A stretch of DNA of 37,061 bases from a candidate division WWE3 bacterium RIFCSPLOWO2_01_FULL_39_13 (lineage in GTDB: Bacteria; Patescibacteriota; WWE3; 2-01-FULL-39-13), in assembly GCA_001772665.1 (NCBI GenBank), contig MEVH01000015.1, positions 13,223 to 50,283 of the forward strand, given 5' to 3'. The position numbers and the translations under genes are program-made. A model generated the notes under the pieces. That model made no database searches. It was not told the origin of the DNA and worked only from the letters and a program-made list of their open reading frames with translations. Position 1 is the stretch's first letter; every line of letters begins with the position of its first letter. Positions 27,776 to 37,018 of this stretch are shown one piece after another.

Positions 27776-29080
27776 ATGACCAAGATAAAAAAGATTCTTT
27801 TAATCCTTTTAGCATTTGTCCTTTCGCTTGGACTTGTTTTGTCGGGAATATTTTTAATCCGCAAGTATTTATTGCCTCCCTCCGTGCCTCCTGCCGATAT
27901 GAATGTTACGCTTGAATACTGGGGTGTTTTTGAGCCACCGCAGGTTATGTATCCTCTTATTAAGAAATATCAAAAGACCCATCCAAAGGTGACAATCAAT
28001 TACACGCAGAGAACTTTTGAAAATGATTTCTCACGATATAGAGGGACTTTGCTTACCAGGCTGAAGGAAGGTTCCGGGCCAGATATTATGCGTGTCCATT
28101 CGACCTGGATTCCTGCGTTTTACAATGAGCTTAGCCCCGTTGATTCTTCTATATCTTTAGAGGATTTTACTAAAAGGTTTTATCCTGTTGCAAAAGATCA
28201 ATGCGTCACAACAAGCGGACAGATCTTGTGCATTCCTTTGATGTATGACGGCCTGGTTCTTCTTTACAATAGGGATATGTTTAATGCTGAAGGCTTGACT
28301 GTACCGGAATCTTGGGATGAGCTTAGAGAAGATGCGATAAAACTGACCAAGCGTACAAGAGAGCAAGTCACGCGAGGAGGTGCTGCACTTGGGACTGCAT
28401 CCAATGTCTCTAATTCATCAGATATCTTAGGATTAATGCTTTTACAAAGTGGCGTAAAAATCCCAGATGCATTCGACTCGGCTGCTGCAGTTTCGGCTGT
28501 GACCTTCTATACAAATTTTTTCAAGGCTGATAAGGTCTGGGATGATGCTATGCCGGATTCGATTGTTGCTTTCGCAGCCCAAAAGACTGCTATGGCGTTT
28601 GGGAACAGCTGGCAGATCTTGGAAGTTTTATCTCTTAATCCGACTTTGAATTTTGCAGCTGCTCCTGTGCCTCAGCTTCCGAATGCCGATGGGACATTGA
28701 CTAAAGAAACATTGGCATCGTTTTGGGTAGAAACTGTTTCTGCCGATTCTGATCCTGCAAAGAAGAAAGCTGCATGGGATTTTTTGAACTGGCTGAGTCA
28801 GCCCGAACAGCAGGTTATGCTTTATAGCGAGGAATCGAAATACCGGCGTTTCGGCGAAATTTACAGTGATGTTTCTCTAATGGATAATATTAAGACCACC
28901 CCTTATATCGGTGCAATTGTCCAGCAGGCTCCTTGGGCTGTTGCTTTGCAGATCGCTGATCAGTCGGGGAATGATAAATATGTAGATGTAATGAACTGGA
29001 TCATAGATCAGATTCTGGCCGGAAAGGAGCCATTGAAAACCTTGCAGACAGCAAAGCAGAACTATGTGAAGCTCAAATAA
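27776..29080 (+). CDS. Membrane-anchored extracellular solute-binding protein family 1
   Basis: N-terminal TM; VTLEYWGVFEPPQVMYPLIKKYQKTHPKVTINYTQ...GPDIMRVHSTWIP; IPLMYDGLVLLYNRDMFNAEGLTVPESWDEL. Confidence 0.88.
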   Translation: MTKIKKILLILLAFVLSLGLVLSGIFLIRKYLLPPSVPPADMNVTLEYWGVFEPPQVMYPLIKKYQKTHPKVTINYTQRTFENDFSRYRGTLLTRLKEGSGPDIMRVHSTWIPAFYNELSPVDSSISLEDFTKRFYPVAKDQCVTTSGQILCIPLMYDGLVLLYNRDMFNAEGLTVPESWDELREDAIKLTKRTREQVTRGGAALGTASNVSNSSDILGLMLLQSGVKIPDAFDSAAAVSAVTFYTNFFKADKVWDDAMPDSIVAFAAQKTAMAFGNSWQILEVLSLNPTLNFAAAPVPQLPNADGTLTKETLASFWVETVSADSDPAKKKAAWDFLNWLSQPEQQVMLYSEESKYRRFGEIYSDVSLMDNIKTTPYIGAIVQQAPWAVALQIADQSGNDKYVDVMNWIIDQILAGKEPLKTLQTAKQNYVKLK

Positions 29081-29186
29081 GGATCATCCCGTAACCAGGG
29101 TTACCCCGTTTACCCTCGTCCCTCAAAAATGCTTTCATTCCTATCCGTTTTCATTTGTTTAGAAAAAGTTTAGCTTTGTGTTATTT

Positions 29187-29621
29187 TTATCTGAATAAGG
29201 AGAATTTCTTAGTTATCTCTTTAATCTCATCGGTGCGTCCAAACATGCATATTCCGTAGTACTCCAGGTCGGTTTCATACGTGGAGTTGGTTGTATCCAT
29301 CTGTTCCTGCGATGTCCCAACTGTCATGGTGCTTGTGAAATCAGTAAATTTTATTCCAGAATTTAACGTGGCAATTCTTATATTTCTGATCTGATTTGAG
29401 TTGTTAGCAGAAAGAACGATAAATGGAAAGTGAGATATATTTGGATGGATACCGGAGTCTTTGTCTTTGTACTGCAGAAAGCACATTTTTTCTGGGTTTT
29501 CATATCCTCCCGCCAGCCCTACTGTCATGTGTCCTAACGCATTCATGAGCTTACCCGTTTCTATCTTGCGATTTAACACAGCAGTAAATCTCCATGTGTT
29601 CTCGTCAGGAAGTGATCCCAT
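29187..29621 (-). CDS. DUF2000-family protein
   Basis: AVLNRKIETGKLMNALGHMTVGLAGG; C-terminal YGICMFGRTDEIKEITKKFSLFR. Confidence 0.7.
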   Translation of the reverse strand: MGSLPDENTWRFTAVLNRKIETGKLMNALGHMTVGLAGGYENPEKMCFLQYKDKDSGIHPNISHFPFIVLSANNSNQIRNIRIATLNSGIKFTDFTSTMTVGTSQEQMDTTNSTYETDLEYYGICMFGRTDEIKEITKKFSLFR

Positions 29622-29697
29622 TTTAATATTATATTACACATTGCAAAGACAATCATTTATAATACCTGCATAAGTATTTGAATTTCCCGCCCTTTGT

Positions 29698-31971
29698 ATG
29701 GACAAAGTCTACAACCACAAAAAATCAGAACGCAGAATTTACGAGATGTGGGAGAAATCCGGTTATTTTACCCCAAAAATCGATAAATCAAAAAAGCCGT
29801 TTACAATCCTCCTGCCTCTTCCTAATGCAAGCGATCCTATGCATATGGGGCATGCTCTTTTTACCATAGAGGATATACTCGTCAGATGGCACAGAATGAT
29901 GGGTGATCCAACGCTTTGGCTTCCAGGAGGCGACCACGCAGGGATCGAAACCCAGTATGTTTTCGAGAAACACCTGGCAAAAGAAGACCAGAGCCGTTTT
30001 GATTTTGACCGAAACACTTTATACAAGATGATTTCGGAATTTGTAGAAAAAAATAAGGATATTAACCGGGATCAAATGAAACATCTTGGGTTTTCTCTCG
30101 ACTGGACCCGCTACCACTACAGCCTTGAGCCCGAAATTGTTGAGAAGGTTTTAGAGACTTTTCGAAAGCTCCATTCAGACGGTCTGATTTACCGAGGAGA
30201 GCGTCTTGTTAATTACTGCACTAAATGCGGGACTGCATTTTCTGATCTTGAAATTGACCATGTTGAAGAAACTGGTTCCCTTTATTATCTTAATTACGGT
30301 TCTATTCAAATTGCAACTGCGCGTCCTGAAACAATTTTTGCAGATGTGGCAGTAGGAGTTAATCCAACCGACAAGCGCTACAAAAATATTGTCGGCAAAG
30401 AAGCGGTAATTCCTCTTATCAATCGCAAGATACCAATAATTTCCGATGACCTGGTTAAAAAAGATTTTGGAACAGGAGCCCTTAAAATTACTCCAGCTCA
30501 TGATCCAGCGGATTATGAAATCGGGCAGAAGCATAAGCTCCCTATTATTAGATCAATAGATCTAAGCGGAAGGATGATTAATGTCCAAGAAAAATATGCA
30601 GGGATGAAAATTCTCAAAGCACGCGAGGCGGTGCTTGACGATCTTAAAATCGCAGGAAGTCTGGTAAAAATTGAACCGCTTGTTCACACTATCAGCTCCT
30701 GCTATAGGTGCAAAACGACAATAGAGCCAATGCTTATGCCACAGTGGTATGTGAAAACCAAGCCTTTGGCAGAGCCCGCAATCAGGGCCGTTAAAGAGGG
30801 CAAGACAAAAATTGTTCCAAAAAAGCGCTTTGAGAAAATGTATTTCAGATGGATGGAAAATATCACCGACTGGAATATTTCGCGCCAAATCGTATGGGGA
30901 CCGCGGATTCCTGCATGGTACTGCCTGGATTGTAATCCTAATATAGAGATCACTTTTCTGGATAAAAATGGAGGAAAGATCTCCAGAAAATACACAGAAT
31001 TAAAAGGGAGATACACGTTTGCCGAAATAAAAGGAGGACTTCAGTCGCTTACTGCTCCGGTTGAGTCGGAATATTCGTTAAACGATAAAGCTGGCCAAAA
31101 GAGACCGGATGCATGCATACAGTGTGAGAAATGTGGCGGTAAAAACATCCTGCAGGAAACTGATACTTTTGACACATGGTTTTTATCCGGCCAGTGGCCG
31201 GTCACAACTCTCGGATATCCTGATTCAGAGGATTTTAAATATTTCTATCCAACATCAGTTTTAGATACTTTATGGGATATTCTCTTTTTCTGGGTTGCAA
31301 GAATGATAATGTTTGGACTTTATTTAACAGGGAATGTTCCTTTTAAAGTCACCCATATGCATGCCAGGGTTGTTGATGAGAAAGGACAGAAAATGAGTAA
31401 AAGCAAGGGAAATGTGATAAATCCAATTGAGATGGCAGACAAATACGGGGTCGATGCAGTTAGAATGACGCTCATTTACGGAGTTTCTCAGGGCAGCGAC
31501 GTTTCAGTAAGTGACGACAAAATCCGCGCAATGCGAAACTTCGCTAACAAAATCTGGAATATAGGCCGGTATATACTGGGGTCTTTTGACAGAGCTGGGT
31601 ATAAAAGTTATGAGGATGTTCCCTTGTATTCTCCAGACATGGAAGGATTGACAAAAGAGGATAAAGCAATCGTTAAGGATCTTAAAAAACTGATTAAATC
31701 AGTGACAGAGAATCTTAAAAAATTTAGGTTTGATTTTGCTTCAGAAGAAATCTACCAGTTCATCTGGCACAGATTTGCAGATGAGTATCTGGAGTATTCA
31801 AAGGAAAGAGCAGGAAATGGAGATAAAGCCTGCTTGTCAATTCTTTTTCATGTCTACAAAAACTGCCTTAAACTTCTTCATCCTTTTATGCCTTTTGTTA
31901 CCGAAGAAATCTGGGGACAAATTCCGAAAGCAGAAAAGGATCCTCTTATAATTTCGAAATGGCCGAAGTAA
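29698..31971 (+). CDS. valS: Valyl-tRNA synthetase
   Basis: PLPNASDPMHMGHALFTIEDILVRWHRM, GTGALKITPAHDPADYEIG, KMSKSKGNVINPIEM. Confidence 0.96.
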   Translation: MDKVYNHKKSERRIYEMWEKSGYFTPKIDKSKKPFTILLPLPNASDPMHMGHALFTIEDILVRWHRMMGDPTLWLPGGDHAGIETQYVFEKHLAKEDQSRFDFDRNTLYKMISEFVEKNKDINRDQMKHLGFSLDWTRYHYSLEPEIVEKVLETFRKLHSDGLIYRGERLVNYCTKCGTAFSDLEIDHVEETGSLYYLNYGSIQIATARPETIFADVAVGVNPTDKRYKNIVGKEAVIPLINRKIPIISDDLVKKDFGTGALKITPAHDPADYEIGQKHKLPIIRSIDLSGRMINVQEKYAGMKILKAREAVLDDLKIAGSLVKIEPLVHTISSCYRCKTTIEPMLMPQWYVKTKPLAEPAIRAVKEGKTKIVPKKRFEKMYFRWMENITDWNISRQIVWGPRIPAWYCLDCNPNIEITFLDKNGGKISRKYTELKGRYTFAEIKGGLQSLTAPVESEYSLNDKAGQKRPDACIQCEKCGGKNILQETDTFDTWFLSGQWPVTTLGYPDSEDFKYFYPTSVLDTLWDILFFWVARMIMFGLYLTGNVPFKVTHMHARVVDEKGQKMSKSKGNVINPIEMADKYGVDAVRMTLIYGVSQGSDVSVSDDKIRAMRNFANKIWNIGRYILGSFDRAGYKSYEDVPLYSPDMEGLTKEDKAIVKDLKKLIKSVTENLKKFRFDFASEEIYQFIWHRFADEYLEYSKERAGNGDKACLSILFHVYKNCLKLLHPFMPFVTEEIWGQIPKAEKDPLIISKWPK

Positions 31972-32087
31972 GTCTGTCTTGAGCGTATTCACTTTTTTCT
32001 CCTAATCAGATTTGCAAGCTGCCTCGCGTCGGTCTTTACGAAATGTTGATTCTCTGCTATCTTAATGTAGGTTGTTTAGTTGTCCGG

Positions 32088-32113
32088 GTGAGGTTTCCTC
32101 ACTTTTTCTTTTT
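32088..32113 (+). terminator. Intrinsic terminator/attenuator-like hairpin upstream of nusA
   Basis: GTGAGG-TTT-CCTCAC followed by TTTTTCTTTTT. Confidence 0.7.
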
Positions 32114-32144
32114 AGAAAGGCAACCACAGTAAAATAACAAAAAT

Positions 32145-33311
32145 ATGCCGATAACAGAGTTTACAGCAGCGCTAAACCAAGTAGCTGCAGAAAGAAATAT
32201 ATCAACAGAAGAAGTAATTGCAACTTTGAAAGAAGCCTTGGTTGCTGCTTACATGAAAGATCATCCTATAGAGGAAGAAGAAATCGAGAAGCTTTCGGCC
32301 GACATAGATTCTGATAGCGGTGAAGTAAAGGTCTTTTTCGACAAAAAAGATGTCACCCCTGCAGGTTTTGGACGCATTGCATCGCAGACAGCCAAGCAGG
32401 TAATACTTCAGAAAATCCGCGAAGCAGAAAAAGAATCAATTGCAAACGAATACCGTGAACTGATCGGAACGATAGTCCCTGGATACATTTTCAGAATAGA
32501 TAAAGACACCGTAATAATGGATGTTGGAAAAACCCAGGGCATTCTCCCCTTTTCAGAGCAGATTCCTAATGAAAGATATTCAGTAAACCAGAAGTATAAA
32601 GTTTTGGTAAAAGAAGTTACAGACAAAGACGAAGGTGGCTCCGCGATAATTCTTTCGAGAAAAGATCCAAGATTTATAGAGGAGCTTTTTAAACAGGAGG
32701 TTCCCGAAATCGAATCTGGTGTTGTAAAAATAGAGGAAATTGCACGCGAGGCGGGAGAAAGAACAAAAGTCGCGGTATCCTCTTCAGATGATAAGGTCGA
32801 CCCGTCAGGGGCATGTATTGGCCAAAGGGGAATACGCGTCCAGGCGGTTACCGACGAGTTAAACGGAGAAAAAATCGACATTATAAATTATCACCCAAGT
32901 CCTGATAAATTTATCGCACTATCCCTTTCACCCGCCCATGTCGTTGACATTATGCTGAACGAAGAAGAGCATAGTGCTGTGGTAATCGTTTCAGAAGATC
33001 AGCTTTCTCTTGCAATAGGAAATCACGGCCAGAATGCCCGTCTGGCTGCAAAACTTACTGGATGGAGGATAAATATCAATGGGCCCGAAGGATCGGAGAA
33101 GAAGACAGAGGGCGAAGGCAAAGAAAAAGATCGGAAGAACAGTAAAGATAAAGCAAAAGATGAAAAAGAAAGCAAATCCAAGACGAAAAAACCCGTCAAG
33201 ACCGCGAAGAAAGAAAAAAAGGGCAAAGATAAACCCAAAAAAGAGGTCTCCGGCACAGACCCCGAGAATAAGCAAAAAGATTCTGAAAACACCGAAGATG
33301 GAAAAGAGTAA
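32145..33311 (+). CDS. nusA: Transcription termination/antitermination factor NusA with Lys-rich tail
   Basis: S1 and KH motifs: VDPSGACIGQRGIRVQAVTDELNGEKIDII; LAIGNHGQNARLAAKLTGWRINI. Confidence 0.96.
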   Translation: MPITEFTAALNQVAAERNISTEEVIATLKEALVAAYMKDHPIEEEEIEKLSADIDSDSGEVKVFFDKKDVTPAGFGRIASQTAKQVILQKIREAEKESIANEYRELIGTIVPGYIFRIDKDTVIMDVGKTQGILPFSEQIPNERYSVNQKYKVLVKEVTDKDEGGSAIILSRKDPRFIEELFKQEVPEIESGVVKIEEIAREAGERTKVAVSSSDDKVDPSGACIGQRGIRVQAVTDELNGEKIDIINYHPSPDKFIALSLSPAHVVDIMLNEEEHSAVVIVSEDQLSLAIGNHGQNARLAAKLTGWRININGPEGSEKKTEGEGKEKDRKNSKDKAKDEKESKSKTKKPVKTAKKEKKGKDKPKKEVSGTDPENKQKDSENTEDGKE

Positions 33312-33319
33312 AGTTCATT

Positions 33320-34846
33320 ATGGTAAAAAAGAAAAGTCAGCAGAAAACAGAAGAAAAGGCTGTCTACAGGCCTCCTATAGTTACGTTAATGGGTCATGTC
33401 GATCATGGCAAAACATCGATTCTTGATGCAGTAAGAAAATCAAAACTAACGTCCCTCGAGTCTGGTGGAATCACCCAACATATTGGTGCCTACACAATTG
33501 AAAACAACGGGAAGAAGATAACTTTTATAGATACTCCGGGACACGAAGCGTTTTCGCAGATGCGCGCCCGCGGAGGAGCTGCTGCAGACATAGTAATACT
33601 TGTCGTTGCAGCTGACGACGGCGTTATGCCACAGACTAAAGAGGCGATAATGCATGCCAAAGCTGCAAATGTTCCAATAATCGTGGCAATTAACAAATGC
33701 GATCTTCCTTCAGCTGATATCATGAGAGTCAAAAGACAGCTGGCTGAAAATAATATCCCAGTTGAGGGCTTTGGGGGTGATGTTGTTGCAGTCGAGGTGT
33801 CTGCGCTGAAAGGCACAGGCATAAATGAGCTTCTTGATGTAATCCTTTTAATTGCTGAAATGAATAAAGACAAACTTTCAGCAGATCCAAACGGAGTTTT
33901 TGAGGCTCTTGTTATCGAGTCGAGGCATGATCCGAAAAAAGGCATAATGGTATCGGCTGTTGTAAAAGATGGGACTCTAAATTTGAGAGATGAAATTTCT
34001 GCAGGAGAAGCAGAAGGCAAGGTTCGGTCTTTATCGAATTCGCTCGGAAAGGTTGTAAAATCGGCTGTTCCAGGTGACGCAGTTGAAATTCTGGGATTTT
34101 CTGACCTTCCGCAGTCTGGGGATGTAATAAAGAAAAATGAAGAGAAAGGTTCAAAATCGAGTCTGGGCAAAGAATCTGAGACATCAGAAATTTCGGGGGC
34201 GATGGAAGCTCCAGTGGCTTCAGAAACTCCGATTGATCCCCTTACCGGCAAGAAAATCCTTAATCTTTTAATAAAAGCTGATACTGCAGGGACATGCGAA
34301 GCAATTGTTTCATCAATAAATAAGCTTAAAGTTGAAGAAGCTATCCCGAATATCCTCTTATCAGGCGCAGGAGATGCCAAAGAGTCAGATGTTCTGCTTG
34401 CTTCGTCAGGAAGAGCAGTAATTATGGCATTTCGCGTAAATGTCCCGGCCTCTGTTTTAGAGCTTGCCAAAAGCCATAAGGTGATAATTCGCGAGCATGA
34501 GATAATTTATGCTCTTATTGAGGAAGTCGAAGACGCACTTCAGGGGGTTCTTGAAATAGAAGAGGCGAAAGTTAAAGGGAAAGGCCTTGTTATAAAAGTT
34601 TTTACACTACCAAAGTCTAACATGAAAGTGGCGGGAACCCTAGTTGAAGGTGGAAGATTCAAGGTCGGATCAAGAATTGGAATATTTAGGGAAGACAACG
34701 AAACTCCAGTTTATGTCTCACGCGTGAAAAGTCTTCATATCGGCGCTGGAGAAGTTAATGAAGCAAAAAAAGGCGAAGAATGCGGAATACTTTTAAAGCC
34801 AGCCATTGACGATATACAGCTAGATGATGTTATTGAGATCCTTTAG
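33320..34846 (+). CDS. infB: Translation initiation factor IF-2 (short form)
   Basis: RPPIVTLMGHVDHGKTSILDAVR, DTPGHEAFSQMRARGG, NKCDL. Confidence 0.97.
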   Translation: MVKKKSQQKTEEKAVYRPPIVTLMGHVDHGKTSILDAVRKSKLTSLESGGITQHIGAYTIENNGKKITFIDTPGHEAFSQMRARGGAAADIVILVVAADDGVMPQTKEAIMHAKAANVPIIVAINKCDLPSADIMRVKRQLAENNIPVEGFGGDVVAVEVSALKGTGINELLDVILLIAEMNKDKLSADPNGVFEALVIESRHDPKKGIMVSAVVKDGTLNLRDEISAGEAEGKVRSLSNSLGKVVKSAVPGDAVEILGFSDLPQSGDVIKKNEEKGSKSSLGKESETSEISGAMEAPVASETPIDPLTGKKILNLLIKADTAGTCEAIVSSINKLKVEEAIPNILLSGAGDAKESDVLLASSGRAVIMAFRVNVPASVLELAKSHKVIIREHEIIYALIEEVEDALQGVLEIEEAKVKGKGLVIKVFTLPKSNMKVAGTLVEGGRFKVGSRIGIFREDNETPVYVSRVKSLHIGAGEVNEAKKGEECGILLKPAIDDIQLDDVIEIL

Positions 34847-34917
34847 AAAATGTTCAGAGAATATTTATAAGTCCTGCGTTGCTTTACTCTCATGTTGCCT
34901 TCGTGTATAGTTTGGGT

Positions 34918-35453
34918 GTGGCACGTAAGAACATAGAAATAGAAATTCAAGTTAAGATAGAGAGGCCAGCACCACTGTTACGATTCTTAAAGGAGAATGG
35001 AATCTTGGTGAAAAGGTGCAGCAAGTAGACACCTATTACACTCCTAAACATAGAGATTTTACTCAAGTCAGGCCGGTTAGTGAATGGCTGCGACTGAGAG
35101 ATTCGGATAGCAGATACTACATTACTTATAAAAACTGGCACCATGAAAAAGATGGAGGAAGTCATCATTGTGATGAATACGAAACCGAAATTGGCAGCCT
35201 TGAGCAGGTGGAAAAGATCTTTAGTGTATTAAACTTTAAAAAATTAGTGTCTGTTGATAAAAAGAGAGAAGTTTGGAATTTTAACGATTACGAAATAGCA
35301 ATTGACGCAGCAAAAAATACAAAACCTCCCGAAATTAAAGACAAAATGATAACTTTTCTGAAATCTTTAAAGATTGGGGAAATTCGAAGGAATTACGTTG
35401 GATATCCTTATCAGTTATTATTTCCCCGGGAGATTGAACATTTCAAGCAATAA
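34918..35453 (+). pseudogene. CYTH-domain protein with apparent frameshift
   Basis: GTG 34918: VARKNIEIEIQVKIERPAPLLRFLKENGILVK..., continuing in another frame as KVQQVDTYYTPKHRDFTQVRPVSEWLRLRD. One extra A in the A4 run at 35011-35014 would join them. Confidence 0.75.
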
Positions 35454-35465
35454 TAGGGTAAGTTC

Positions 35466-36734
35466 TCAGACTTTAAACAGTGAAGGAAAGGCTTTGTTTC
35501 CATTTAGGGTTAGTTGCCTTTTTCCCGTATTCTGTACTCTTAGGATGTATTGTTCTAATAGTGGCACTGCAAAGGAATAATTTCCGTTACTATCCCTATA
35601 TAATAATCCTGCTGTAATAAGTCGTCTGAACATTTGACTTACTTGTGATCTTCCAAAGCTTTTTACTTTGCTTTTCTTCGAAATTACAACAATCTCATGA
35701 ACCTTGAACTTTGTTTTTCCTGAATTTGCTATTAGCATAAGTAAATCTCTTTCCCTTTCTGTTGCTCTCGCCCATCTGCCAGCAAAAAAATCGCTGTCCA
35801 GCTTTTGAATAATTGCATCCATAGGTATTGATAATTTTTGACCTGCATTAACTTGTTGTAAGAAAACATCGAAAACTTCTCTACAAATGTATTGTATAAA
35901 GAAAGGGTATCCGCCTGACTGCAACACAATTTCATTTATCGCCTTTTCATTAAATTTCAAAGGATGTTGTGTTTTTTCGATAGGCTTGACGATTGCTTTT
36001 TTGCTTTCTTCGTCCGTGAGTTTTTCCAATATTACTACATGGAATAGTCTTTCTGAGTATGTTCTTGTTTCTACCAAGTTTGCAAGCAACATAGGTAATC
36101 CTGTCAGAACAAGAATAAAAAGTATGTTCTTTTTTTGTATATAGGTGAATACGTCTAGCAATAAAGATAATGGATATTGTTTATCTTCCGAATGATCGCT
36201 TAATGTTTGAGCTTCGTCGTAAGCAAAAACTATACCTTTGACCGTTCGAAGATTTGATATGTGTTGCCAAACCATTTCAAGGGTAGCCTTGAGTTTGTCA
36301 CTAATGAAACCAGGGACATTATTAAAATAAGCTGCAAGGTATGAATAATTTAGAAATATATCATTTGTCTTTTTATCGCTATTAAATCCAATTTAATTCC
36401 TATTAATAGTCCCGATTTTAATATTAGAAGTTATAAGTGCTATATCTGTCAATATACGCATTGCCATGGTTTCTTCGCTAACACTAACACTTTCTGCACA
36501 GTCAGTCCCTGCCCATAGCCAATTTCTCTTGCGTGCAACTGACTTAAGACTTTCTAACAGTACTGTTTTCCCAATCCCTCTTAAACCAGAAATTATTAAA
36601 TTTTTCAAGATGGTGTTTTGTTTAAGTAATCTATCAAATTCTTGAATTTCCAAATTTCTCCCGGCCAAATATGGGGGGGTATGGCCTGCCCCGGGGCGAA
36701 ATGGGTTTTCTAATGTTTCGTTTATGTTAGTCAT
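35466..36734 (-). pseudogene. AAA+/STAND-like ATPase interrupted by an in-frame TAA
   Basis: Walker A IISGLRGIGKTVLLE in upstream ORF; GIVFAYDEAQT in downstream ORF, same frame; TAA at 36393-36395 (minus), with IGFNSDKKTNDIFLNYSYLAAYFNNVPGFISDKLKATLE readable directly after it. Confidence 0.75.
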
Positions 36735-36755
36735 TCTTGTAACGTTATATTATTC

Positions 36756-36767
36756 ACTAACGTTAGT
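36756..36767. repeat. Perfect 12-bp palindrome ACTAACGTTAGT upstream of the AAA+ gene
   Basis: Self reverse-complementary; lies just upstream of the AAA+ start region. Confidence 0.7.
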
Positions 36768-36812
36768 CAATGTACTTGCTACATACTAATACGTTCGTAT
36801 AATCTTCGGGGT

Positions 36813-36850
36813 GTTACAGTGCGTTAGTCCATAGGCTAACGCACTGTAAC
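36813..36850. repeat. Perfect inverted repeat, 15-bp arms, 8-nt loop
   Basis: GTTACAGTGCGTTAG-TCCATAGG-CTAACGCACTGTAAC. Confidence 0.95.
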
Positions 36851-36904
36851 GTCTGCTGTTTTATGGTCTTTACTATGAACACGTTTACGAGAAGAGAACA
36901 AATA

Positions 36905-36964
36905 GTTTGTCATCCAAAACCCTGTTTTTCTTACCCTGTTAGATCATATTGTTTGTCATCCAAA
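36905..36964. repeat. Direct repeat pair GTTTGTCATCCAAA (36905-36918 and 36951-36964)
   Basis: Identical 14-mers 46 bp apart; the second contains the dyad GTTTG-TCATC-CAAAC. Confidence 0.85.
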
Positions 36965-37018
36965 CTATGAACTATAGATCGCGCAAAACAAAACTGCAGT
37001 TTAGGATAAAATTAATGG

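Noticed and set aside
33490-34470. 326-aa minus-strand ORF opposite infB
   Set aside because: Antisense shadow of a highly conserved gene; Ser/Thr/Pro-rich composition without recognisable domain.
36905-36964. CRISPR array from the repeated 14-mer
   Set aside because: Only two short repeats, one spacer, no cas genes in the window.
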